Of a stretch of 64,000 nt of DNA, positions 1 through 9,484 are shown piece by piece (position 1 is the first letter of the stretch; each line of letters opens with the position of its first letter). The translations under genes and the position numbers were made by a program. Source of the stretch: Acinetobacter lanii (GTDB lineage Bacteria; Pseudomonadota; Gammaproteobacteria; Pseudomonadales; Moraxellaceae). The notes beneath the pieces were generated by a model. It saw nothing but the letters and a program-made list of their open reading frames with translations, made no database searches and was not told where the DNA came from. The stretch spans positions 310,001 to 374,000 of the forward strand of contig NZ_CP049916.1 in NCBI RefSeq assembly GCF_011578285.1, read 5' to 3'.

Positions 1-90
1 AATTCGCCCGCTTTGATGATGCTGAGCAATAGCAGGAATCAATCCTTGTTCGTTAAATTTTACTTCATCGAGCCATTGCACATTGTTCAT
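1..90 (-). CDS. hisI: Phosphoribosyl-AMP cyclohydrolase, N-terminal fragment (cut by window edge)
   Basis: The complement of the first 90 bases reads as an open N-terminus starting [16 protein letters not shown], followed by a segment ending QHHQSGRI. This matches the start of HisI, which opens the purine ring of phosphoribosyl-AMP in histidine biosynthesis. The catalytic and zinc-binding part lies outside the window, so the call rests on about 30 residues. A purine-rich GGTGAAA stretch precedes the ATG at a plausible ribosome-binding distance. Confidence 0.7.
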   Translation of the reverse strand, partial: MNNVQWLDEVKFNEQGLIPAIAQHHQSGRI

Positions 91-218
91 GAGAGTTTCA
101 CCAAAATAGAAAATTTTAAAAGGGCTGGAAAATAAGCCAGCGCCTTAGTTTAAGCGATTTGCATTATTTTGCGAGTAAATTAATACCTTTTGCCTAGAAG
201 CAACACAATTTCATAAGT

Positions 219-1517
219 TTATGTTGAAAGGTCATGGCGATCTGAGCGTGCAATATCCTGATATTGCATCTGGGTGAACATGCCCGACTTTAGACCTGAC
301 ACCGTTAACGCCATTTCTTTTCTAAAATACGGCACTTTATACATCCAGCCAAAACTCAAATCTCTTAAGCCACCCGCCCACCAAAGATCGGATTGATACA
401 GTGGGGTAATCAAACGACTTAAAAATTGATAAAAGCGGGTTGAGGAGCCTCGTTGCTGATGATAATGCTGCCACAGTTTGCTCCAATCGATCTGTTCATG
501 ACGACGTGAGAAATCAATAGATTGACTCAGTGCCCATGCATCCAAAAGCGCCATATTCGCCCCTTGTCCCAATTGCGGACTCATGGCGTGCGCAGCATCA
601 CCGATCACCGCAACCCGAGCTTGGCCAAACTTGGACATCACCACATCACGATACTGCGCAGAAAGCCATTGCCTTGACTGCATCAGCCCGTGTTCATTGG
701 GCTGATGAATCACATTTGCCAACCACGTCGCAACTTCCGGCCATTGATCGGCAATATGATTCAGCCACTGTACTCGGTCTTGGCTACGTCTGAGAAAATG
801 ATCCAATAAAGGGGTTGGCATACTCCAAAAAATACTCGAGAGACGCTGTTCAGGTTGAGACGGAATAGCGCCTGTTGGCAAAATCCCCAACATCAGTTTT
901 GAGCCCTGATGAAACTGATGCAAAATTTCAGGATCTAAAGCCAAGCATTCAGGCACGATGGTCCATTTTGCTCCCCACGGATATGCCTGATCGACTTTAA
1001 CCCAAGCCTGCGGTCTAAGAGTACTGCGAGCACCATTGGCAATGATTAAGCCATCAAAGCCACCTTCATAAGTTTGCCCTGAAATCAGGCCTTTCACTCG
1101 AATCTCATGTTTCGATTCGCTATAGGATTGAATATCTGCATCCATCTGCCAGTGAATCAAATCCGGATAACTTTGGGCTTTGGAGGCAAGCACATGACAC
1201 AAGCTGGAACGATGCATTCCGAGTCCGTAGTACTCAGCTCCGACTTGATGATAATGGCTGTTGACCAACAGTTGTTGATTGGGCAGGCGTCCTTCTAAAC
1301 CATTGACTCGAGCGCCGAGTTTTAAGGCATCGTCTAAAATGCCCAAATGTTCAAAGACCGCTAAACCCGCAGGCTGTAACAAGAGTCCTGCACCCACAGG
1401 ATCAAGGGTTGGGGCTTTTTCAAATAGTGTGACCTGAATGTTGCGTTTGGCCAGTAAAATAGCCGTGGCGATACCGGCTGTACCTGCACCGACGACTGCA
1501 AAATGAAGAGATGTCAT
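219..1517 (-). CDS. FAD-dependent monooxygenase (UbiH/salicylate-hydroxylase-like)
   Basis: This 432-residue protein has the class A flavoprotein monooxygenase layout. An N-terminal Rossmann motif GAGTAG lies at residues 10-15, followed by the acidic end of the second strand (LFEK). The second FAD motif GDAAHAMSP lies at about 306-314 and leads into GQGANMALLDA. Family members hydroxylate aromatic or quinone-like substrates using NAD(P)H and oxygen. The substrate cannot be read from the sequence. It is not linked to the ubi genes by an operon, because the patatin-like gene and about 180 bp of non-coding DNA lie upstream. No strong ribosome-binding site is visible before the ATG. Confidence 0.8.
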   Translation of the reverse strand: MTSLHFAVVGAGTAGIATAILLAKRNIQVTLFEKAPTLDPVGAGLLLQPAGLAVFEHLGILDDALKLGARVNGLEGRLPNQQLLVNSHYHQVGAEYYGLGMHRSSLCHVLASKAQSYPDLIHWQMDADIQSYSESKHEIRVKGLISGQTYEGGFDGLIIANGARSTLRPQAWVKVDQAYPWGAKWTIVPECLALDPEILHQFHQGSKLMLGILPTGAIPSQPEQRLSSIFWSMPTPLLDHFLRRSQDRVQWLNHIADQWPEVATWLANVIHQPNEHGLMQSRQWLSAQYRDVVMSKFGQARVAVIGDAAHAMSPQLGQGANMALLDAWALSQSIDFSRRHEQIDWSKLWQHYHQQRGSSTRFYQFLSRLITPLYQSDLWWAGGLRDLSFGWMYKVPYFRKEMALTVSGLKSGMFTQMQYQDIARSDRHDLST

Positions 1518-1690
1518 TGTTATAAAAATTGTTATGTTTGATTCAATGTAGCAAATAAATCAGTCGCTGCACAATAACGGTGTTGATTGCGTTTGGTTTT
1601 AATGAAAGATGCGTATAGAGACTAGCTGATAGCACATCTCTATAGATAGTGATCTTGTATATCGTAACTTAGGTTTGAGCTACAGTTCAC

Positions 1691-1713
1691 ATGCAAGATC
1701 AAAGATCTTGCAT
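1691..1713. repeat. Perfect 10-bp inverted repeat over the stop codon of the patatin-like gene
   Basis: ATGCAAGATC and its exact complement are separated by AAA. The hairpin spans the last codons and the TGA stop of the gene at 1699-2781. There is no T-run after it on the minus strand, so it is not a classical intrinsic terminator. It could stabilise the mRNA 3' end. Confidence 0.6.
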
Positions 1714-2781
1714 GATGGTTTCAAATTCCTGCTTCTCGACCAATTCCAAAAAGGCGTCTCCTAGACGTTGACTCTCAGCAATGCTTTGCTTCCACAGTGC
1801 AATACGTTGCTGTTGGCTCAATCCTTTGAGTGTGAAATCTTTACGGTCAGGCAAGCGTCCGAGTGGTAAACCCCTTAAATACGATGCTGATGGCGAAATC
1901 AACACGGTACGGGCTTGATTGTCAGGATTGGCTTTTCTCGACTTCAACATTTTGTCAAACCATCCTGGCGTAATGCTGTCGGTAAAATGCGGATACAGCA
2001 CCAGTCCTTGGCTTTGAAAGGGCAGGTCAATGTGATAATCAATTAAACCCCCATCTCGATACGCCCCTTCAGGTGCATCGGCAATATTGCGCACTGCAGG
2101 CACCGCCACCGGAATCGAGGCCGATGCCATCAGCCAGTCTTCTAAATTAGATGCATTGAGAGGGCAATAATGGGTTTTAAAGCCGTCATCGCTGATTTTA
2201 AAGTTTTGTTCGGCTTGTGGCTGTGCAATGACGCGTTCGACAAAAGTCTTCATTTTCGGACGGGCAATCGCATTACTCGCCACGATGCCCAACACTGAAG
2301 CAAGGAGCGGCAGGGTACGATCACTTTTAAAAATTTTTTCAGACTTTACCGCCAGTACCGTGAGGTGATAATCAGTATGCTCAACGATATTCTGCTCAAG
2401 ACCGGCCACCAATTGATGCAACATCTCTCGGCAGACCACACCGACTTCATGGCGGGTCATCTTTTTATCAAATTCTAAATGGGTATACAGTTCGCCGAGT
2501 AAATCAGTGCCTGGCTTAGCGCCGTGACCTGCGATACTGGCAAAACGCCAACTGCCAATCGATGAACCGATTAAAGTACGGCGTTGTTGCGCACGTGGTA
2601 AAAACTCACCAAAGATCGCTTGGTCTAAACCTTGAATACCAATGCCTTTTGGTCCCCCAGCCGCACCGGGAATAATGTCGACATGATGCGCCTGTAGACC
2701 TTCTTTTAAAATCAGTTGACGTGCTTGAGACCCGACACGGATATCTAAAACAGGGTCTGATTTTTTTAAAATTTCGGTCAT
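1699..2781 (-). CDS. Patatin-like phospholipase family protein
   Basis: This 360-residue protein has the patatin catalytic signature. A glycine-rich oxyanion segment GAAGGPKG lies at residues 39-46, the nucleophile elbow GSSIG at 72-76 (Ser74), and the Asp of the dyad in YRDGGLIDYH (Asp243-Gly-Gly). Patatins hydrolyse acyl esters of phospholipids or neutral lipids through a Ser-Asp dyad. No signal peptide is visible, so it is probably cytoplasmic or peripheral on the inner membrane. It is not obviously part of an operon with its neighbours. The substrate is unknown. Confidence 0.85.
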   Translation of the reverse strand: MTEILKKSDPVLDIRVGSQARQLILKEGLQAHHVDIIPGAAGGPKGIGIQGLDQAIFGEFLPRAQQRRTLIGSSIGSWRFASIAGHGAKPGTDLLGELYTHLEFDKKMTRHEVGVVCREMLHQLVAGLEQNIVEHTDYHLTVLAVKSEKIFKSDRTLPLLASVLGIVASNAIARPKMKTFVERVIAQPQAEQNFKISDDGFKTHYCPLNASNLEDWLMASASIPVAVPAVRNIADAPEGAYRDGGLIDYHIDLPFQSQGLVLYPHFTDSITPGWFDKMLKSRKANPDNQARTVLISPSASYLRGLPLGRLPDRKDFTLKGLSQQQRIALWKQSIAESQRLGDAFLELVEKQEFETIMQDL

Positions 2782-2888
2782 CTCAAAGCACTCAGGTGAT
2801 TAGCCATTGAATATTAAAGCTTTGATTAAGCTGAGCAATGGCAAGATAAAACAGAAGTTGACTTATCAGTCATCATCAATTTTAAAGC

Positions 2889-2920
2889 AAAAAAAAGGAT
2901 GATTAACAGCATCATCCTTC
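2889..2920 (-). terminator. Rho-independent terminator after ubiB
   Basis: A 9-bp perfect stem (AAGGATGAT / ATCATCCTT) with a 7-base loop is followed on the minus strand by a run of eight T. It lies about 17 bp after the ubiB stop codon and probably ends the ubiE-ubiJ-ubiB transcript. Confidence 0.85.
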
Positions 2921-2936
2921 TGTGAATAGGGGAAAG

Positions 2937-4556
2937 TTATTTAGCAACACGCCAAATGGCAATGAAACTTGAAACTACAATCAGAATAATCGACACATAC
3001 CACGGTGCAATAATGGCAATGGACAATAGAATCGCCATCAGGCTACCAAAAATCCAACTGCGTTTTTGCTGATGCTCCATTTGTAGGCGCATACTTTGCA
3101 ATTCATTCAGTTGTTTGGCATGCCAAGCCGACTGATTCTTTAAGCCATTTAAGCTGTCAATCATCAGGGTCGGTAAATCCTGCGCGCCTAAAAGTAAGTC
3201 TGGGATTTTTTGCCCCAACTCTTTTAAGTTCTTTTGCGGATTCATTTGGGCTTTAATCCAATCGGTCAGGATCGGTTTTGCCAGTTTCCAAATATCCAGC
3301 TCAGGGTATAAATCTGTCCCTAAACCTTCCACATGCACTAAAGTTTTTAGCAATAGCATCAATTGTGGTGGAATCTCGAGATGGAAACGACGTGCAATAT
3401 CCATCACTTGAATCAAAATACCGGCAAAGTCCAACTCATGCATCGGTTTGGACACCATCGGTCCCACGGTACGGCGCATTTCACGTGCCAAAGCATCTTG
3501 ATCAGTGCCCGGTGGAATCCAACCGGCTTGATGCACGATTTGAATCAGTTGCATGAAATCGCTGTTCATCACGGCGAGTAACATGCGTGCCACGGTCATC
3601 TGATCGTTCTTGGACAACTCACCCATAATGGCGCAGTCCAAGGCAATAAAGCGTGGATTGCTTGGGTTAATGGTTTCAACAAACACATTGCCCGGATGCA
3701 TGTCGGCATGGAAGAAGTTGTCACGGAACACTTGGGTAAAGAAGATGGTTAAACCTTTTTCAGCCAAATCCTTGCGATCCATACCCAATCGATCAAAAGT
3801 CGCAATATCTGAAATCGGTACACCGGTAATGCGCTCTTCGACCAAGACATGCTTACTGTCCATATATACTTCAGGCACATACATCATGCTTGAGCCGGTG
3901 AAGTAATGACGCATACGGCGGGTATTGTCGGCTTCTAGGGTCAAATCCAATTCATTCAAAATGGTCTGACGATAGTCTTGAATGATTTCAGATAAATGCA
4001 ATGCACGTGCGGCTTCAAGACGCTTTTCAAGATAGTGACCGAGCCATTCTAAAATTTCAAAATCTTGCAGGATTTGCGCACGAATATTCGGACGTGTGAC
4101 TTTCACCACCACTTCACGGCCATCATGCAAAGCTGCCGTGTGGACTTGGGCAATGGACGCCGCAGCCAAAGGTTGTTCGTCAAAACGTGCAAATAAAGTA
4201 TTAACGTCTGCTTTTAGCGATTCTTGAATGCGCATTTTGGCTACGTCATTGCCAAAGGGCTTAACCCGATCTTGCAATAAAACCAACTGTTGCAACAGCT
4301 CAGGTGGAATCAAATCACGACGGGTTGAGAGCAATTGCCCCATTTTGATCGCAAGAGGCCCCATGTCTTCCAATGCTTCTTTGAGCTTGAGCGGGTTTTT
4401 ACGCTCACGACTCGACCACGCCGCAGGGTGCATATGGATCAGTTTTAAAATCGGACGGGCTTTTGCAGGGATCTCTTCCGCGGGAAATAACGTGTCGAGT
4501 CTATAGTGCGCGGCGATGCGCCAAAGTTCGATTAAACGTCTAATGTGCGGAATCAT
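2937..4556 (-). CDS. ubiB: Ubiquinone biosynthesis regulatory protein kinase UbiB (ABC1/ADCK family)
   Basis: This 539-residue protein matches the usual UbiB length. The conserved ABC1 motif KxGQ appears as the IKMGQLLSTR segment. The kinase-like core has AAASIAQVH (Ala-rich loop), VVVKV (lysine), FHADMHPGN (catalytic-loop analogue) and ALDCAIMG (DFG analogue). The C-terminus carries two hydrophobic helices for inner-membrane anchoring. UbiB is an unusual ATPase that helps lipid precursors and the Coq/Ubi complex meet during aerobic ubiquinone synthesis. It is the last gene of a ubiE-ubiJ-ubiB operon, 19 bp after ubiJ, and is followed by a terminator. Confidence 0.95.
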   Translation of the reverse strand: MIPHIRRLIELWRIAAHYRLDTLFPAEEIPAKARPILKLIHMHPAAWSSRERKNPLKLKEALEDMGPLAIKMGQLLSTRRDLIPPELLQQLVLLQDRVKPFGNDVAKMRIQESLKADVNTLFARFDEQPLAAASIAQVHTAALHDGREVVVKVTRPNIRAQILQDFEILEWLGHYLEKRLEAARALHLSEIIQDYRQTILNELDLTLEADNTRRMRHYFTGSSMMYVPEVYMDSKHVLVEERITGVPISDIATFDRLGMDRKDLAEKGLTIFFTQVFRDNFFHADMHPGNVFVETINPSNPRFIALDCAIMGELSKNDQMTVARMLLAVMNSDFMQLIQIVHQAGWIPPGTDQDALAREMRRTVGPMVSKPMHELDFAGILIQVMDIARRFHLEIPPQLMLLLKTLVHVEGLGTDLYPELDIWKLAKPILTDWIKAQMNPQKNLKELGQKIPDLLLGAQDLPTLMIDSLNGLKNQSAWHAKQLNELQSMRLQMEHQQKRSWIFGSLMAILLSIAIIAPWYVSIILIVVSSFIAIWRVAK

Positions 4557-4575
4557 ATATGCAATTACCTAGATC

Positions 4576-5232
4576 TTATTGGGGATTAAACTGATTTTGA
4601 AGTTGTTGAATTTTGGCTTCAAGACGGTCGATATTTTGGCTGAGCTGACGCGTCCCGTGCTGTAAATCATCCATTTGCCAACGTGGTGCAAACAGACCAC
4701 TGTCTTCTTTTAAGAAGTCTTCTGCAAAGAATAAATGACTGTCTAGAGACTTAAACAGTTGTTTCGGAACGTTTTGAATTTTGCCCAATTGGCTGGCCAA
4801 GTTTGGTCCAATCCAAGGGCTGAGTTGCGAGGCCAAATCAGGCTCCGCCTGTTGAAGAATACGTTGAATATTCTGCAAAAGGTGATAATCACCTTGCAAT
4901 GGAATATTGCCGACATCCTCTGCCAACAGTAATTTAACCAAAGCCACTGCATTTTCAACATGTAAAGTGGCATTGGCTTCAGAAATTTTCTGTGCTTGAT
5001 CAAAAGGACGTTGCTCGAAAATTGAGGCTTGGGCACTTTGACCAGTCACCGTTGGTTCTAAACGTACTTTTTCATGGTCAAAAAACACATCAACAGAAAC
5101 TTGCGGAGAATCAATCACCACACGCAACATCTTGCCTTGAAGCTCATTGAGTTGAATGCGGGTAATCGCATCCAAATTAATACAATGATGAATAATGCGT
5201 TCAACTGCACCCAATGCCAGAATCGACCACAT
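4576..5232 (-). CDS. ubiJ: Ubiquinone biosynthesis accessory factor UbiJ (SCP2 domain)
   Basis: This 218-residue protein lies between ubiE and ubiB, the position ubiJ occupies in most gammaproteobacteria. The N-terminal half resembles the SCP2 sterol-carrier fold, which binds hydrophobic ubiquinone precursors. The C-terminus (roughly residues 185-215) is a predicted coiled coil (RLEAKIQQLQNQ), typical of UbiJ. It acts as the lipid-binding scaffold of the cytosolic Ubi metabolon with UbiK. The gene starts 11 bp after the ubiE stop, so co-transcription and coupled translation are likely. Identification relies on context plus the domain pattern, since UbiJ sequences diverge strongly. Confidence 0.85.
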   Translation of the reverse strand: MWSILALGAVERIIHHCINLDAITRIQLNELQGKMLRVVIDSPQVSVDVFFDHEKVRLEPTVTGQSAQASIFEQRPFDQAQKISEANATLHVENAVALVKLLLAEDVGNIPLQGDYHLLQNIQRILQQAEPDLASQLSPWIGPNLASQLGKIQNVPKQLFKSLDSHLFFAEDFLKEDSGLFAPRWQMDDLQHGTRQLSQNIDRLEAKIQQLQNQFNPQ

Positions 5233-5243
5233 GATGCTTAACC

Positions 5244-6191
5244 TTAAAGTTTGAAACCACGGTGGACTGCAACAATACCGGCAGTCAGGTTGTGGTAATC
5301 ACAGTTTTGGAAGCCTGCATTTTCCATCATGCCTTTTAAGGTACGTTGGTCAGGGTGCATACGAATAGATTCTGCCAAATATTTATAACTTTCTGAGTCA
5401 TTGGCAATGATTTTACCCATCAATGGCAATGCCGTGAATGAGTACAAATCATAGAGTTTAGAGAACGGCTCAAACACCGGTTTAGAAAATTCAAGCACCA
5501 ATAAACGACCGCCTGGTTTCAACACCCGGTACATTGCAGCAAGTGCAGCATCTTTATCCGTCACGTTACGTAAACCAAATGAAATGGTCAACAAGTCAAA
5601 ACTGTTGTCTTCGAATGGCTCCAAGGTTTCAGCATTGGCCAGCACGAAGTCAACATTGGTACAGCCGGCATCGATTAAACGATCACGACCCACATTCAGC
5701 ATCGATTCATTGATGTCAGATAACACCACATGACCGGTAGGACCTACTTCACGGCTAAACACTTTGGCAAGATCGCCTGTACCACCTGCGATGTCCAACA
5801 CACGTTGACCACGACGCACGCCCGACATATTGATCGCAAAGCGTTTCCAAAGACGGTGAATACCAAATGACATTAAGTCATTCATAATGTCGTATTTGCT
5901 GGCAACTGAATGGAATACTTCTGCCACTTTTTGCGCTTTTTCTTCGCTATTCACGGTTTTAAAACCGAAGTGGGTGGTTTCACCGACATTGCCGGTATTG
6001 GCACCACGTGGCAAATTGTATTTAGGCACAGTACCGTTAACAGGGGTAGTGGTCAGCTTTTGTTCTAAAGATTGTTGTTGACCTTGTGGTGTACCTGTTG
6101 GCAGCGGTTCAGTTAAAAATGGACTCACTTTGTCTGTGTTATTGTTCGCCGACTCAGCTTGAGCGGTAGGCTGTTGATTTTCGCTAGACAT
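5244..6191 (-). CDS. ubiE: Ubiquinone/menaquinone C-methyltransferase UbiE
   Basis: UbiE methylates demethoxyubiquinol (and demethylmenaquinol) using S-adenosylmethionine. The conserved core starts at TTHFGF and includes [13 protein letters not shown], the SAM motif [19 protein letters not shown] and SIRMHPDQ, ending [14 protein letters not shown] chose the ATG at 6191 (MSSENQQP) because AGGAGTG stands just upstream. A further start seven codons upstream has no such site. The protein is 315 residues, about 65 longer than E. coli UbiE. The extra N-terminus is Gln/Thr/Pro-rich and probably disordered. It is the first gene of the ubiE-ubiJ-ubiB operon. Confidence 0.95.
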   Translation of the reverse strand: MSSENQQPTAQAESANNNTDKVSPFLTEPLPTGTPQGQQQSLEQKLTTTPVNGTVPKYNLPRGANTGNVGETTHFGFKTVNSEEKAQKVAEVFHSVASKYDIMNDLMSFGIHRLWKRFAINMSGVRRGQRVLDIAGGTGDLAKVFSREVGPTGHVVLSDINESMLNVGRDRLIDAGCTNVDFVLANAETLEPFEDNSFDLLTISFGLRNVTDKDAALAAMYRVLKPGGRLLVLEFSKPVFEPFSKLYDLYSFTALPLMGKIIANDSESYKYLAESIRMHPDQRTLKGMMENAGFQNCDYHNLTAGIVAVHRGFKL

Positions 6192-6397
6192 TCGAGTCAC
6201 TCCTGAACACAAAAATAGTCAATCTTAATGGATTGCATGATGACAGATTCTTGCATTTTTTACAGTCTTGATCATGCAATTGATATGAAAAATATACAGA
6301 AAATTGGATCAATTGCTCTGTATTGGATATTCCTGCACAGGATTTCGCAGATGGCTGAAAAGCTGATCAGAAATATCCTGAAATCATTCAGACCTTA

Positions 6398-7105
6398 TCA
6401 TACTCTAAAGGGATTGGCTTGGCCTGAATGTACATTGTCAACAATGATGCGCTCTTTTGTGGTAAAGCTTTGGATAAATTTGGTCGCCGATTTTAACGGT
6501 TTCATGGCAGCAAAACCTTCGCCAATAAAATCATACATCAAATCAAACTTATATTTGTGCGCAGGGCCTTTACACATTTTAAAAGCAGTATGCACAATGA
6601 AAGAACGTAAATATTTATCTAGGCTGACACCTAAGCCATCTAACAAATCGAGTTGTTGCAGACGTGCTTGTCGTTGATCTAATTTGATCAAGGTCAGGCG
6701 CATCATTTCATCATCGATGGCTTGATCTGCTGGATAATCTTCTAATAGTTGTTTGGCCACTTCTTGATCAAGTCGCATTGCCAATACAGCAAGCCCTACC
6801 GATTGTATGCCAGTCAGAATCGTATTTTCAGGCACCATTTTTTCGGCTTTGTGGGCAATTTTCACCAAGCGTTCAATTTGTTTGGCTAAAGCATCGAACT
6901 CAGGACCGCCATACAGACGATTTAAAAAGTACTGTGCCATCAACTGGTTTTGAGTTTCGTTAAATAAATCTTGGTGCGTCACTTGAATGCGGTTTTTCAG
7001 CCATTGCTGTGCTTCATGTAAACGTTTTTTTAATTGAGGATCATTGTGATAATCAAATTGCTTATATTGTTTAACTAAATCATCTAAAGGGGCAAGTTTG
7101 GACAT
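6398..7105 (-). CDS. FFLEELY-motif-like protein of unknown function
   Basis: This soluble, largely helical protein has about 235 residues and resembles the small proteobacterial family named for a FFLEELYG motif. Here the equivalent segment reads YFLNRLYGGPEF. I chose the ATG at 7105 (MSKLAPLDDLV) because homologous-looking sequence begins there. A 40-residue upstream extension is Cys/Leu-rich and unlike a normal N-terminus. No catalytic motif, signal peptide or membrane segment is seen. It is divergent to pap, with about 195 bp between the genes, and lies upstream of ubiE on the same strand. Function is unknown. Confidence 0.7.
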   Translation of the reverse strand: MSKLAPLDDLVKQYKQFDYHNDPQLKKRLHEAQQWLKNRIQVTHQDLFNETQNQLMAQYFLNRLYGGPEFDALAKQIERLVKIAHKAEKMVPENTILTGIQSVGLAVLAMRLDQEVAKQLLEDYPADQAIDDEMMRLTLIKLDQRQARLQQLDLLDGLGVSLDKYLRSFIVHTAFKMCKGPAHKYKFDLMYDFIGEGFAAMKPLKSATKFIQSFTTKERIIVDNVHSGQANPFRV

Positions 7106-7300
7106 GTGACTGCTCAAAAGGTATTTCGGTTGAAAGCATAAGCGCACTTGTAAATAAGTACTATGACAAATCAACATTAAAGTGGTGAAAATCAAGTCAT
7201 TCGGTCTGAATAGATTAGATTGCAATAATGCAACATCTCTGACTTTTTATGTTCTACAACATCAGTATACTGAGGAAAACAGAAGAACTTAGAGTATTTC

Positions 7301-8719
7301 ATGACTGAGCATAACACAGAAATTCAGCCGGATAATTTAGAACAACTCAGCTTGCAATTGATCGAAGCGCAGTATGCCTTAAAAAATACCAAAGCCAAAA
7401 AAAATGCCAAAAGTGTCCTGATCTTGGTCAATGGCATTGAGCTTGCTGGAAAAGGTGAAGCGGTCAAACAATTACGAGAATGGGTCGATCCACGTTATCT
7501 CAGAGTTAAAGCCGATCCACCCAATCTGATTGATGCGCAAACTCCATTTTGGCAACCCTATACACGGCATATTCCGGCTGAAGGGCAAATGATGGTTTGG
7601 TTTGGCAATTGGTATAGCGATCTCTTGGCAACTTCACTGCATGTGTCGAAACCCTTTGATGACACCACTTTTAATACTTATGTTGATCAGATGAAAACCT
7701 TTGAGCAGGATTTAAAAAACAACCATGTTGATGTGATTAAAGTCTGGTTTGATTTGTCATGGAAATCATTGCAAAAACGGTTAGATAAAATGGATGCCTC
7801 GGAACAACGTTGGCATAAATTACATGGACTGGATTGGCGCAATAAAAAGCAATATGACAACCTGCAAAAGCTGCGCAATCGTTTCACTGAGGATTGGTAC
7901 ATCATCGACTGTGAAGATGAAGACAAGCGAGATCAAAGTTTTGCGCAGCATATTTTAAAACATCTAGATCATTTACCGAATCATCCCGTTAAAGTACGTA
8001 GCAAATGGCAACAGGCACCTATTCCTGAAGCCTTAATTCAACCGGATGATCAGGCATTAGACAAAGATCAGTATAAAACTGAATTGAAAAAACTCACCAA
8101 AAAAGTAGCAGATGCCCTACGCACGCAAGGACGTAAAACCGTAATTGTGTTTGAAGGGATGGATGCCGCAGGCAAAGGCGGTGCCATAAAACGAATAGTC
8201 AAAAAATTGGATCCTCGTGAGTACGGCATCTATAACATTTCGGCACCGGAAAAATATGAATTGGCCCGTCCGTATTTATGGCGTTTTTGGAGCAAATTGT
8301 TAGATGAGGAAAGCATTTCGATCTTTGACCGTTCTTGGTATGGTCGTGTCTTGGTAGAGCGAATCGAAGGCTTTGCGACCGATGTAGAATGGAAGCGTGC
8401 CTACGATGAAATTAATCGCTTTGAAAAAGATTTGGTCGATACCCAAACCACCGTCGTGAAATTTTGGTTGGCCATCAGTAAAGATGAACAGGAACAGCGC
8501 TTTAAAGCCCGAGAAGTCACCCCGCATAAACGCTTTAAAATCACCGAGGAAGATTGGCGTAACCGTAGACGATGGGATGATTATTTACATGCTGCCGCAG
8601 ATATGTTGCAGCGAACCGATACCGAATATGCACCGTGGTATGTGATTGCGACCAATGATAAATATTCTGCACGCATTCAGATTTTAAATGCCTTATTGAA
8701 ACAACTCAAAGTAGATTAA
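7301..8719 (+). CDS. pap: Polyphosphate:AMP phosphotransferase (tandem PPK2 domains)
   Basis: The protein contains two PPK2 domains in tandem. The first has a Walker-A-like loop ELAGKGEAVK (about residues 47-56), and the second GMDAAGKGGAIK (about 287-298). The second domain also has the downstream FDRSWYGRVLVER lid and Walker B region, which makes it the likely catalytic one. Two-domain PPK2 enzymes use polyphosphate to phosphorylate AMP to ADP. The founding enzyme is from Acinetobacter johnsonii and has nearly the same length (about 475 residues, here 472). The gene is monocistronic and is followed by a strong terminator. Confidence 0.93.
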   Translation: MTEHNTEIQPDNLEQLSLQLIEAQYALKNTKAKKNAKSVLILVNGIELAGKGEAVKQLREWVDPRYLRVKADPPNLIDAQTPFWQPYTRHIPAEGQMMVWFGNWYSDLLATSLHVSKPFDDTTFNTYVDQMKTFEQDLKNNHVDVIKVWFDLSWKSLQKRLDKMDASEQRWHKLHGLDWRNKKQYDNLQKLRNRFTEDWYIIDCEDEDKRDQSFAQHILKHLDHLPNHPVKVRSKWQQAPIPEALIQPDDQALDKDQYKTELKKLTKKVADALRTQGRKTVIVFEGMDAAGKGGAIKRIVKKLDPREYGIYNISAPEKYELARPYLWRFWSKLLDEESISIFDRSWYGRVLVERIEGFATDVEWKRAYDEINRFEKDLVDTQTTVVKFWLAISKDEQEQRFKAREVTPHKRFKITEEDWRNRRRWDDYLHAAADMLQRTDTEYAPWYVIATNDKYSARIQILNALLKQLKVD

Positions 8720-8738
8720 GTATTGTTGAATGGGCAAC

Positions 8739-8767
8739 AAAAAAGCGGATTTAGAATCCGCTTTTTT
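8739..8767 (+). terminator. Rho-independent terminator after pap
   Basis: The stem AAAAGCGGATT / AATCCGCTTTT closes a 3-base loop and is flanked by A- and T-runs, so it can act on both strands. It lies between pap and the convergent gene at 8789-9295. Confidence 0.9.
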
Positions 8768-8788
8768 ATATATCCAAATATGCAAGCT

Positions 8789-9295
8789 TTAGCTCACCAC
8801 TTGAGCACTTTGTTTTTGTTGAATGCCTTTGGCCAATTTGTAGCATTCTTCGACATGCGCTTCAGCAACTTTCTTCATCACGATATAACCCAAACTTGCA
8901 GCGATGATTGAACCACCAAGCGGGATGAATTTGGTCACTTGTTTGGTAATGACTTTGGCAGCAATATTATTCAGTGATGTTTTTGCCGCAGTACGTGCTA
9001 CCACTAGACCTGAAAACTCAAAACCACGTTTACGTAATTCGTTCCAATGAATTTTTTTAGTTGCAGGGTCAAATACACTGACTTGTTCAGGCGATAAACC
9101 AAAGCGTGCATTAATGTCTGGAATCAGCAGTGACAGCATACCGACATCGATCACTACATCTAAAAACGGCACAGGAATCACCGCTGCACCTGCAGACACA
9201 TAAGAACGCTTTTTGACGAGTTCCAGACATTCCGCACGTACTTGTTCTAAGTTTAAGTTGGGGTCAATAGAATCTGGAATTTTATCGATTTTCAT
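8789..9295 (-). CDS. Hypothetical protein with hydrophobic helices (possibly DUF697/EcsC-like)
   Basis: I do not recognise this 168-residue protein with certainty. It has a hydrophobic segment around residues 33-60 (GAAVIPVPFLDVVIDVGMLS) and a second near 125-140 (PLGGSIIAASLGYIVMKKV). The IPVPFLDVVID pattern resembles the IPxxDxxxD segment of DUF697 or EcsC-type membrane-associated proteins. The gene is monocistronic on the minus strand, convergent with pap and divergent from recC. Function is unknown. Confidence 0.55.
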   Translation of the reverse strand: MKIDKIPDSIDPNLNLEQVRAECLELVKKRSYVSAGAAVIPVPFLDVVIDVGMLSLLIPDINARFGLSPEQVSVFDPATKKIHWNELRKRGFEFSGLVVARTAAKTSLNNIAAKVITKQVTKFIPLGGSIIAASLGYIVMKKVAEAHVEECYKLAKGIQQKQSAQVVS

Positions 9296-9484
9296 AACAT
9301 ATCACCTAAAGTATCTGTCTGATTATTATTGGTTAAATCTATGCTTTCGCATAGTGACGTTAAAGTTTTCATCAAGTCTATGCAGCAAAAGTGACATACT
9401 CAGTTTAAGATGTATAGTAATTTATGTTTATGATTTTGTGCATTTATGAACATAAACGTTGCGGCTTAAAATAGAAGAGGGTGT

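Noticed and set aside
6228..6677. 149-codon plus-strand frame upstream of ubiE
   Set aside because: It overlaps the well-supported FFLEELY-like gene antisense, has Cys/Ser-rich shadow-like composition and no ribosome-binding site.
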